16,345 nucleotides of DNA from Candidatus Sediminicultor secundus (GTDB taxonomy: Bacteria; Atribacterota; JS1; SB-45; 34-128): NCBI GenBank assembly GCA_002849045.2, contig NCRO01000083.1, positions 1 to 16,345 on the forward strand, read 5' to 3'. Positions within the stretch are counted from its first letter, which is position 1. Each line of letters begins with the position of its first letter. Positions 7,978-13,926 of this stretch are shown here, one piece after another. Below the pieces are notes generated by a model, which saw only the letters and a list, made by a program, of their open reading frames with translations, was not told the origin of the DNA and searched no databases. The translations under genes and the position numbers were made by a program.

Positions 7978-8964
7978 ATGGGAAATAAAGGGGAATCGAG
8001 GGTTTTAAAAGATGCCATTACCGATGTGCCGGGAATAAAAGCAGGGCACAGTCAGGATTTAAAAGCCGGGACCGGCTGCACGGTGGTTATCTGTGAAAAA
8101 GGAGCAACAACAGGAGTTGATGTGCGGGGAGGAGCTCCGGGTACGCGGGAGACTGATCTTTTAAATCCGGTAAATCTGGTAGATAAAGCCCATGCTATCT
8201 ATCTGGGCGGAGGGAGCGCCTTCGGGTTAGATGGGGCATCAGGGGTGATGAAGTATTTGGAAGAAAAAGAAATAGGTTTTGATATGGTGCTAACCAAAGT
8301 TCCTATAGTCCCCGGTGCAGTTCTCTTTGACCTGGGTATAGGTGATTACAGGGTAAGACCTAATGCCAGGATGGGCTATGATGCCTGCCTTAATGTTTCT
8401 GATGCGGAAGTCAGTCAGGGCAATGTTGGAGCCGGGACCGGGGCAACGGTGGGAAAGATATTTGGCGGACTTCGCTGTATGAAGAGCGGTCTGGGCACGG
8501 CCAGCTTTAAGTCTCAAGAGCTAATAATAGGAGCCATAGTGGCAGTGAACTGTTTTGGAGATGTAGTTGACCCGGAAAGCGGAGAGATTATTGCCGGGGT
8601 TTTAAGTGAGGACAAGAAAAGTTTTGCCAATACCATGTCTTTTTTAAGAAATTTCCCTCAAAAGACCAAAGATAATTTTTCTAAAAACACTACTATAGGA
8701 GTTATAGCCACTAATGCAAAGCTAACCAAGGCCGGAGCAACCAAAGTAGCGATGATGGCCCAGGATGGTTATGCCCGGACTATAAGTCCTGCTCATACTA
8801 TGTTTGATGGAGATACTATATTTTGTATGGCCACCGGCGAGGTAGAGGCCGGGGTGAATGTGGTAGGAGCTATTGCAGCTGAGGTGATGGCTCGGGCGAT
8901 AGTAAAGGCAGTAAAAAGCACCGAATCACTCTATGGTCTAAAGTGCTATAAGAATTTACTCTAA
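7978..8964 (+). CDS. P1 family (S58, DmpA/NylC-like) N-terminal nucleophile amidohydrolase
   Basis: A 328-residue protein of the P1/S58 group, which includes the aminopeptidase DmpA and the nylon-oligomer hydrolase NylC. These enzymes are made as one chain and cut themselves to expose a Ser or Thr nucleophile. Family blocks are ITDVPGIKAGH (14-24), GVDVRGGAPGTRETDLL (46-62), IYLGGGSAFGLDGASGV (74-90) and GNVGAGTGATVGK (148-160). The self-cleavage site is most likely Asn237-Thr238 in FSKNTTIGVIATNAKL, analogous to the Asn-Thr site reported for NylC. That would give chains of about 237 and 91 residues. No signal peptide is seen. AAGGGG at 7964-7969 lies 8 bases from the ATG. The natural substrate (peptide, D-amino acid amide or oligomer) is unknown. 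Confidence 0.9.
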   Translation: MGNKGESRVLKDAITDVPGIKAGHSQDLKAGTGCTVVICEKGATTGVDVRGGAPGTRETDLLNPVNLVDKAHAIYLGGGSAFGLDGASGVMKYLEEKEIGFDMVLTKVPIVPGAVLFDLGIGDYRVRPNARMGYDACLNVSDAEVSQGNVGAGTGATVGKIFGGLRCMKSGLGTASFKSQELIIGAIVAVNCFGDVVDPESGEIIAGVLSEDKKSFANTMSFLRNFPQKTKDNFSKNTTIGVIATNAKLTKAGATKVAMMAQDGYARTISPAHTMFDGDTIFCMATGEVEAGVNVVGAIAAEVMARAIVKAVKSTESLYGLKCYKNLL

Positions 8965-9029
8965 AAATGTAAAAGAAAGTATCTGGTACCTTTTTCTACA
9001 TTCTGTTTCCCGATATTCTATTATCTTAG

Positions 9030-9058
9030 CGAGATACGATTCACGAGATACGAGATAC
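9030..9058 (+). repeat. Tandem heptamers, CGAGATA type (4 units)
   Basis: Four head-to-tail 7-bp units: CGAGATA, CGATTCA, CGAGATA, CGAGATA, beginning at 9030 and ending at 9057, with CGG following. They lie just upstream of the UPF0182 promoter. Two identical CGAGATA units recur at 12056-12069, after the same gene. Confidence 0.75.
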
Positions 9059-9072
9059 GGTTTTTATATTTA

Positions 9073-9100
9073 TTGCAATACTGGCGTAGCATGATATAAT
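9073..9100 (+). promoter_or_regulatory. Extended -10 promoter of the UPF0182 gene
   Basis: TTGCAA at 9073-9078 and an exact TATAAT at 9095-9100 are separated by 16 bases. A TG one base before the -10 (TGATATAAT) makes it an extended -10 element. Transcription would start near 9107, giving a short leader before the Shine-Dalgarno at 9123-9127. This is the best sigma-70-type promoter in the window. Confidence 0.72.
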
Positions 9101-9133
9101 ACAGATATAAAAAATAAAAATTGGAGGAGAGAG

Positions 9134-11857
9134 ATGGCAAATAAAGCGAAAAATTTAAGATGGATAATTATTGGAATAATTTTCTTAGCGGTAATAATCG
9201 TGGGTGCGATTGCCTCAATTTATATTGAAATAATATGGTTTAAGTCAGTACAATATGTTGCTGTTTTTTGGAAGATACTGCTGACTAAAGGGGTAGTCAT
9301 GCTGTTTTTTGCCGCAGCATTTTTTATATTGTCTTTTATAAATCTTTCTTTTGCTCGACGTTTTGCTCCTGAGTTTCAGGTGGAAATAAGCCAGGATGAG
9401 TTTGAAAGGCCGGAGATTCAACTATATAAAAGTCTGCAAAATATTCAGATAAATAAAAAATTTGTTTTATGGGTTTCCCTGATTATTGCGCTCTTTATGG
9501 GATTCTCCGAGGGCGCCAGCTGGGAAAAGATTCTGATTTATTTAAACAGGACTTCATTTGGAACATCTGACCATATCTTCAATCGGGATATCGGTTTTTA
9601 TATGTTCAGTCTGCCTTTCTGGGAATTCGTCAGAAACTGGTTATCTTTTGCCCTTACCCTTATTACTGTTGTAGTGGCTGCTATTTATGTTATGAAAAGA
9701 GCGGTAAAATATGAATATAAAAAACTTATTATTGAAACCCCGGTCAAAGTGCATCTTTCCTTACTTATCGGCTTAATATTAATTTTAAAGTCCTGGCAGT
9801 ACTGGTTAAATGCCTTTAAGATTCTCTACTCTACTCGAGGGGTTATCTTCGGAGCGGGTTATACTGAAATCCACGCCAATCTTTTGGCGTTGAGGATTTT
9901 AATGGTTTTAGCTTTAGTTTGCGCGGTGCTGTTTTTTGTAACTGCCAGGAAAGAAAATTGGAGGTTGCCAGCTTTAGGATTGGTAGTATTGATTGGTGTC
10001 TCTATCTTGATGGGAGGGGTCTATCCTGAAATTGTGCAGAGAGCGATAGTTTTACCTAATGAAGGCACCAAGGAGAGACCCTATATATTAAATAATATTG
10101 AGGCTACCCGATTAGCCTATGGTTTAGATAAGATTAGGGAGGAGGAATTTCCAGTTAAGGAAGAGATAAGCTTCGAGGATATTGAAAAAAATGATGAGAC
10201 TATTAGAAATATTAGGCTCTGGGATTGGAGACCTATAAAGCAGACTTTAAGACAGATTCAGGCCATCCGGCTGTATTATGATTTTTATAGTGTAGATATG
10301 GACCGTTATTATTTTAACGGAAATTATCAGCAAGTGATGGTTTCTCCCCGAGAATTAGATAAAGACAAGATACCAGAACAGGCCAGAACCTGGATAAATG
10401 AGGTATTAACTTACACTCACGGCTATGGAGTAGTGGTAAATCCGGTTAATAAGATTAGCGGAGAAGGCCTTCCCTATTTATTGATTAAAGACATTCCTCC
10501 GGTCTCCAGTGTAAATTTGGATATTACAAGACCAGAGATTTATTATGGAGAGATAACTAAAGGTTATGTAATTGTAAAGACTAAAGCCAAAGAGTTTGAT
10601 TATCCTAAAGGAGATGAGAATGTCTACAGTACCTATGCCGGTAATGGTGGGATGCCGGTCTCCTCTCTGTGGAGAAGGATTCTGTTTTCTATAAAATATT
10701 CTAATCCGCAGATTTTGCTCACCACTAATCTTACTCCCGAGAGTCGAATTATGATCAATCGTAATATTCAAGAGAGAGTTAAGAAAATAGTTCCTTTCTT
10801 GAGTTTTGACAAAGATCCTTATATGGTAATTTCTAAAGAAGGGAAATTGTTCTGGATACAGGATGCTTATACCACATCAAGTAATTATCCTTACTCTACT
10901 CCTATTGGGGGGGGTTACTTTAATTATATTAGAAATTCGGTCAAGGTGATAATTGATGCCTACAATGGGACAATGGATTTTTATATAGTGGATCAGAAAG
11001 ACCCCTTGGTTATGGTCTATAAAAATATATTCCCACAACTGTTTAAGAACTTTGACCAGATGCCCGAGGATTTAAAGGAGCATATCCGTTATCCTAAAGA
11101 CCTCTTCCAGGTACAGGCTGAGCTTTATTCTACCTACCATATGATGGATCCTGATGTATTTTATAATAAGGAAGATTACTGGGAAACTCCTAATGAGCTG
11201 TACGGGGAAGATGAGATTAAGATGGAACCCTATTATATTATTACTAAACTCCCAGGCCACGAGAAGGAAGAGTTTATTTTGATGACTCCCTTTACTCCAT
11301 CTATGAAGAGCAATATGATAGCCTGGCTGGCAGCTAAGAATGACCAGCCAGAGTATGGAAATTTGATAGTCTATAAATTCCCCAAGGAAAAACTGATTTA
11401 TGGTCCGATGCAGATTGAGGCGAGGATTGACCAGGACTCAGAAATTTCTCAGCAGTTGACTCTGTGGGGGCAGAAGGGCTCTACAGTTATTAGAGGGAAT
11501 CTATTGGTAATTCCTATAGAAGAATCGATTCTTTATGTTGAGCCATTATATTTGAGGGCTGAAAAGGGTGAGATTCCTGAGCTAAAGCGAGTAATCGTTT
11601 CCAACGGTTCTGACGTAATGATCGGAAATAATCTGGAAGAGGCTTTAGAGAAACTCTTTGTCCGGGCTTTTGAGGGAAGGGAAATCGTAATAACCGGTGA
11701 AGAAAAAGATCTCAAAGATTTAATTAAGGAAGCAGCGGGATATTACGAAAGAGCTCAAGAGTTTGCCCGCGAAGGCAACTGGAGCAAATATGGAGAAGAA
11801 CTGCAGAGACTGGAACAGACTTTGAAATTATTAAAAGAGGTAAGCGAGAGAGAGTAA
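9134..11857 (+). CDS. UPF0182 family integral membrane protein
   Basis: A 907-residue protein of the UPF0182 family, whose function is not established. The first 300 residues carry about seven hydrophobic segments (roughly 9-31, 47-71, 109-127, 165-186, 206-226, 248-270 and 278-296). After these comes a large hydrophilic domain, probably outside the membrane, with family-type stretches such as YILNNIEATRLAYGLD (314-329), IRLWDWRP and a GYGVVVNP block. The C-terminus (about 845-907) is charged and helical and could be a coiled coil. GGAGG at 9123-9127 is 6 bases before the ATG. Its length is typical of the family and no frame damage is seen, although an 8-base G run (10907-10914) lies inside the gene. 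It has its own promoter and terminator, so it appears to be monocistronic and not linked to its neighbours by function. Confidence 0.93.
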   Translation: MANKAKNLRWIIIGIIFLAVIIVGAIASIYIEIIWFKSVQYVAVFWKILLTKGVVMLFFAAAFFILSFINLSFARRFAPEFQVEISQDEFERPEIQLYKSLQNIQINKKFVLWVSLIIALFMGFSEGASWEKILIYLNRTSFGTSDHIFNRDIGFYMFSLPFWEFVRNWLSFALTLITVVVAAIYVMKRAVKYEYKKLIIETPVKVHLSLLIGLILILKSWQYWLNAFKILYSTRGVIFGAGYTEIHANLLALRILMVLALVCAVLFFVTARKENWRLPALGLVVLIGVSILMGGVYPEIVQRAIVLPNEGTKERPYILNNIEATRLAYGLDKIREEEFPVKEEISFEDIEKNDETIRNIRLWDWRPIKQTLRQIQAIRLYYDFYSVDMDRYYFNGNYQQVMVSPRELDKDKIPEQARTWINEVLTYTHGYGVVVNPVNKISGEGLPYLLIKDIPPVSSVNLDITRPEIYYGEITKGYVIVKTKAKEFDYPKGDENVYSTYAGNGGMPVSSLWRRILFSIKYSNPQILLTTNLTPESRIMINRNIQERVKKIVPFLSFDKDPYMVISKEGKLFWIQDAYTTSSNYPYSTPIGGGYFNYIRNSVKVIIDAYNGTMDFYIVDQKDPLVMVYKNIFPQLFKNFDQMPEDLKEHIRYPKDLFQVQAELYSTYHMMDPDVFYNKEDYWETPNELYGEDEIKMEPYYIITKLPGHEKEEFILMTPFTPSMKSNMIAWLAAKNDQPEYGNLIVYKFPKEKLIYGPMQIEARIDQDSEISQQLTLWGQKGSTVIRGNLLVIPIEESILYVEPLYLRAEKGEIPELKRVIVSNGSDVMIGNNLEEALEKLFVRAFEGREIVITGEEKDLKDLIKEAAGYYERAQEFAREGNWSKYGEELQRLEQTLKLLKEVSERE

Positions 11858-11858
11858 A

Positions 11859-11898
11859 ATTCGGTTAACCAGTTATCCAGTTTCCCGGTTTACCAGTT
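11859..11898 (+). repeat. Tandem octamers, NNCCRGTT type (5 units)
   Basis: Five consecutive 8-bp units directly after the UPF0182 stop codon: ATTCGGTT, AACCAGTT, ATCCAGTT, TCCCGGTT, TACCAGTT. The consensus is two variable bases plus CCRGTT. Two further units in the same style, GCTCAGTT and CCCCGGTT, lie at 12132-12147. Confidence 0.75.
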
Positions 11899-11924
11899 AA
11901 TTTAATCGATGGAGAGTATTTGTA

Positions 11925-11952
11925 GGGGCGGATTTATCCGCCCCGTTTTTTT
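11925..11952 (+). terminator. Rho-independent terminator after the UPF0182 gene
   Basis: GGGGCGGA at 11925-11932 pairs with TCCGCCCC at 11937-11944 across a four-base TTTA loop. It is followed by a G and seven T residues. The stem is GC-rich and perfectly matched. A similar GTAGGGGCGG word is often part of dispersed repeats, so the element may have been recruited from one. Confidence 0.8.
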
Positions 11953-11953
11953 A

Positions 11954-12070
11954 TTGTCATTGCGAGTTCCGATTTATCGGAGCGTGGGGTGGCACTCAAT
12001 ATTGCTTGAGTGCCACCAGATTGCTTCGTCACTTCGTTCCTCCATGGCGAAAATGCGAGATACGAGATAC
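11954..12070. repeat. Degenerate CATTGCGAG-type dispersed repeat with inserted palindrome
   Basis: The left arm TGTCATTGCGAG (11956-11967) and the right part AGATTGCTTCGTCACTTCG (12018-12036) resemble the short dispersed element found in many bacterial genomes. The middle instead carries a perfect hairpin: 12-bp arms at 11988-11999 (GGTGGCACTCAA) and 12006-12017 (TTGAGTGCCACC) around a 6-base loop. The right end runs into CGAGATA heptamers at 12056-12069. No transposase gene accompanies it. Confidence 0.6.
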
Positions 12071-12097
12071 AAGTTTGACTCCTAAATCCTATCTTAT

Positions 12098-12132
12098 TTA
12101 CTTATTACTCATCACACATTACATATTACTTG
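12098..12132 (+). repeat. Tandem heptamers, TTACNTA type (5 units)
   Basis: Five head-to-tail 7-bp units: TTACTTA, TTACTCA, TCACACA, TTACATA, TTACTTG. They differ from each other at one to three positions but keep the 7-bp period exactly. Confidence 0.65.
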
Positions 12133-12180
12133 CTCAGTTCCCCGGTTGATTTTGTCTTTAATTTTGAATTTTAAGTTATG

Positions 12181-12230
12181 GCTTTGCGTTTTGCGCTTTT
12201 CGCTATATACCATATGCTATATACTATATA
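12181..12230 (+). repeat. Drifting heptamer array ending in CTATATA units
   Basis: A 7-bp period can be followed through GCTTTGC, GTTTTGC, GCTTTTC, GCTATAT, ACCATAT, GCTATAT, ACTATAT. The clearest part, in shifted phase, is CTATATA, CCATATG, CTATATA, CTATATA at 12203-12230. The array ends next to the phosphoesterase stop codon at 12236. CTATATA also occurs in the heptamer block before proS. Confidence 0.6.
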
Positions 12231-12235
12231 CGAAA

Positions 12236-12730
12236 TTAGCTACTTGCTAATTTTATAATCTCCGTTTTCAAATTGGCTAAGTCTAATAAAGCAACCGTGC
12301 TCTTTCCGGTTAGCCAACCTCCGCATTCCCCCGGATTTATAATGATGGTCTTTCCAATTTCACGCAAATCAGTACGGTGGGTATGGCCATAGATGATTAC
12401 CTCAAATTTCTGACTCTCTGCCAGAGCATCTACTAATCCCTCTTTATGCAGCATAATTATATTTTTATGGTCTATGTTTGTCTTATATGGTGCTGGGTAA
12501 ATCTCTCCAATTCCTTTAAATTTTTCCTGGAGGTAAAGTTTATCTCCATCATTGTTCCCAAACACTCCTTTTAGAGGACAGTTTAGATTTTTAAACTCTA
12601 AAAAAGTAAACGGAGAGACGAAATCACCAGCATGCAAAACCAGTTTAACTTTTTCCCGGTTGAAAATTTCTACAGCTTTTTTTATTTGAGGTAAATTATC
12701 ATGCGTATCCGAGATTATCCCAATTTTCAT
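12236..12730 (-). CDS. YfcE/MJ0936-type metallophosphoesterase
   Basis: A 164-residue calcineurin-like phosphodiesterase of the small YfcE/MJ0936 family, acting on phosphodiesters with two metal ions. Motifs in order are SDTHDN (Asp8, His10), HAGD (Asp36), GVFGNND (Asn59), MLHKEG (His95) and YGHTH (His116, His118). The usual HG of the fourth motif reads HKEG, but the His is kept. An upstream in-frame ATG at 12760 is possible. The complement of CCTCCTT at 12740-12746 is a strong Shine-Dalgarno 9 bases before the ATG at 12730, so that start is chosen. The length suits the family. It is transcribed divergently from the racemase gene and convergently with the UPF0182 gene, so it is probably a single-gene unit. 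The physiological substrate is unknown. Confidence 0.92.
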   Translation of the reverse strand: MKIGIISDTHDNLPQIKKAVEIFNREKVKLVLHAGDFVSPFTFLEFKNLNCPLKGVFGNNDGDKLYLQEKFKGIGEIYPAPYKTNIDHKNIIMLHKEGLVDALAESQKFEVIIYGHTHRTDLREIGKTIIINPGECGGWLTGKSTVALLDLANLKTEIIKLASS

Positions 12731-12861
12731 TTTGTTATACCTCCTTACATTTTTATCCATTTTATATTAAATAAGGCAAAAAAGGAAGGTTTCATAAGGT
12801 GATAAAAAGTAAACAACGAAAATATTTTTCCAAAAAAGAAGGGTTTTCTATATTTTTATAG

Positions 12862-12867
12862 TATAAT
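12862..12867 (+). promoter_or_regulatory. Possible -10 element for the racemase gene
   Basis: An exact TATAAT lies in the 197-bp divergent gap between the phosphoesterase and racemase start codons, 60 bases before the racemase ATG. No -35 of quality is seen at 16-18 bases, and the surrounding sequence is very AT-rich, so this is only a candidate. Confidence 0.3.
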
Positions 12868-12927
12868 ATATTAGTTTTTGAAATAAGGATAAATAAATAA
12901 TCTGGTAAAAAGGAAGTAAAACCAGAA

Positions 12928-13623
12928 ATGCCGGAGAAAATTATCGGAATTTTAGGTGGGATGGGACCTGAGGCCACCATCGACTTGTTTTATAAGATAA
13001 TTAAATTTACTCCCGCAGAAAAGGACCAGGATCATTTAAGAATAATCATTGATAATAATCCTAAGATACCTGACCGGACTACTGCCATCTTAGGAAAAGG
13101 AGAAGACCCTCTTCCCGCTTTACAGGAGACTGCAAGAAATTTAGAAAAAGCCGGAGCAGATTTTATAATTATCCCCTGCAACACCGCTCATTATTTTCTT
13201 TCCTCAATTCAAAAAAGTGTCAGAATACCCGTATTAAATATAATAGAGGAGGCTGTTAAAGAGACCCAGCAAAGAATTCCCCAAATAAAAAAAGTAGGGC
13301 TTTTAGCTTCCATAGGTGTTTATAAAACTAAAATTTATCATCAACAATTTAAAAAATTTAATATCGAGGTTATCTATCCTGAGGAGAAGGATAAAGAAGA
13401 AGTCATGAAAGCAATCTATGCAGTTAAGGCAGGAGATTTATCTAATGAGGTCAAAGGGAATATTTTAAAAATCGCTCAGAAATTAATAGCTAAAGGAGCA
13501 GAAGTAATAATTACCGGTTGTACCGAGATCCCTCTAATCTTAAAAAAAGGAGATGTCTCAGTTCCAATAATAGACCCGACCCAAATTTTAGCTAAAATTG
13601 CAGTTCAGAAAGCGAGGTTATAG
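12928..13623 (+). CDS. Aspartate/glutamate racemase family protein
   Basis: A 231-residue cofactor-independent racemase, most like aspartate racemase, which inverts the alpha carbon using two cysteines. Cys84 in IIPCNTAHYF and Cys198 in ITGCTEIPLI are the expected acid-base pair. The N-terminal block GILGGMGPEATIDLFYKI (7-24) is the aspartate racemase signature, and GLLASIGVYKTKIYH (124-138) is another family block. The length is normal. AAAGGAAG about 12 bases upstream of the ATG gives a somewhat long spacing; no better start is available. It could provide D-aspartate or D-glutamate for peptidoglycan, or act on another amino acid. No peptidoglycan genes are nearby to support a choice. Confidence 0.9.
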   Translation: MPEKIIGILGGMGPEATIDLFYKIIKFTPAEKDQDHLRIIIDNNPKIPDRTTAILGKGEDPLPALQETARNLEKAGADFIIIPCNTAHYFLSSIQKSVRIPVLNIIEEAVKETQQRIPQIKKVGLLASIGVYKTKIYHQQFKKFNIEVIYPEEKDKEEVMKAIYAVKAGDLSNEVKGNILKIAQKLIAKGAEVIITGCTEIPLILKKGDVSVPIIDPTQILAKIAVQKARL

Positions 13624-13666
13624 TAGGATAGGTGTTTCTCCTGTCAATAAGTATAGTTAGTGTAAA

Positions 13667-13740
13667 CCCCGCACTCAAATACATATTGAATGCCACTCAA
13701 TACTATTTTAAGCTTTTGATCACTTGAGTGCCGAGTGGGG
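13667..13740. repeat. Imperfect palindrome related to the 11988-12017 hairpin
   Basis: CCCCGCACTCAA at 13667-13678 faces TTGAGTGCCGAGTGGGG at 13724-13740. The arms pair over CCCC and GCACTCAA, with five unmatched bases in the right arm. Inside, GCCACTCAATA (13692-13702) repeats the same word again. GGCACTCAA and its complement are the core of the perfect hairpin at 11988-12017, so both loci carry versions of one element. No run of T follows, so it is not a typical terminator. Confidence 0.6.
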
Positions 13741-13795
13741 TAGTTGGATAGAAAGAAGAATACTACTTTTTCTATCTTTTCTTTCTCTTTCTTAA

Positions 13796-13830
13796 CTCGA
13801 TACCCAATACTATATACTCGATACTATATT
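13796..13830 (+). repeat. Tandem heptamers, CTCGATA/CTATATA type (5 units)
   Basis: Five exact-period 7-bp units: CTCGATA, CCCAATA, CTATATA, CTCGATA, CTATATT. They lie immediately upstream of the candidate proS promoter. CTATATA is shared with the array at 12203-12230. Confidence 0.7.
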
Positions 13831-13836
13831 TAAACT

Positions 13837-13866
13837 TTAGACAAGTACATTAAATTATGATAAAAT
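13837..13866 (+). promoter_or_regulatory. Candidate extended -10 promoter of proS
   Basis: TTAGAC at 13837-13842 and TAAAAT at 13861-13866 are separated by 18 bases, with TG one base before the -10 (TGATAAAAT). The form closely resembles the UPF0182 promoter (TGATATAAT). The start site would lie about 50 bases before the GTG. Confidence 0.5.
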
Positions 13867-13926
13867 CTTTAATAAATATATTATAAAACTGTAATAAGAT
13901 AAGGACTAAATAAGGGAGGAACACCG

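Larger units (their letters stand above)
11858..12235. other. 378-bp gene-free, repeat-built intergenic region
   Basis: No coding frame or RNA gene is visible. In order it holds five octamers of the CCRGTT type, a rho-independent terminator, a degenerate CATTGCGAG-type dispersed repeat interrupted by a perfect 12-bp palindrome, two CGAGATA heptamers, five TTAC-type heptamers, two more CCRGTT-type octamers and a series of heptamers ending in CTATATA units. It separates the UPF0182 gene from the convergent phosphoesterase gene. Confidence 0.8.
13624..13926. other. 303-bp gene-free region with palindrome, heptamers and proS promoter
   Basis: No coding frame or RNA gene is seen. It contains an imperfect long palindrome (13667-13740), a pyrimidine-rich stretch (about 13764-13792), heptamers at 13796-13830, a candidate promoter at 13837-13866 and the proS ribosome-binding site at 13914-13920. 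Confidence 0.75.

Noticed and set aside
8966..9002. Terminator hairpin after the P1 peptidase gene
   Set aside because: AATGTA and TACATT can pair, but the inner stem is poorly matched and AT-rich and no clean T run follows.
9030..12230. CRISPR-like short repeats
   Set aside because: The repeats are 7-8 bp and directly adjacent, without unique spacers of constant length, and no cas genes are present.
12731..12760. Ten-residue N-terminal extension of the phosphoesterase
   Set aside because: The strong AAGGAGG lies within it and serves the ATG at 12730, where the first beta strand of the family (MKIGIISDTH) begins.
12792..12980. Small minus-strand open frame overlapping the racemase start
   Set aside because: It is antisense to a well-supported gene, rich in AT-derived residues and lacks a convincing ribosome-binding site.
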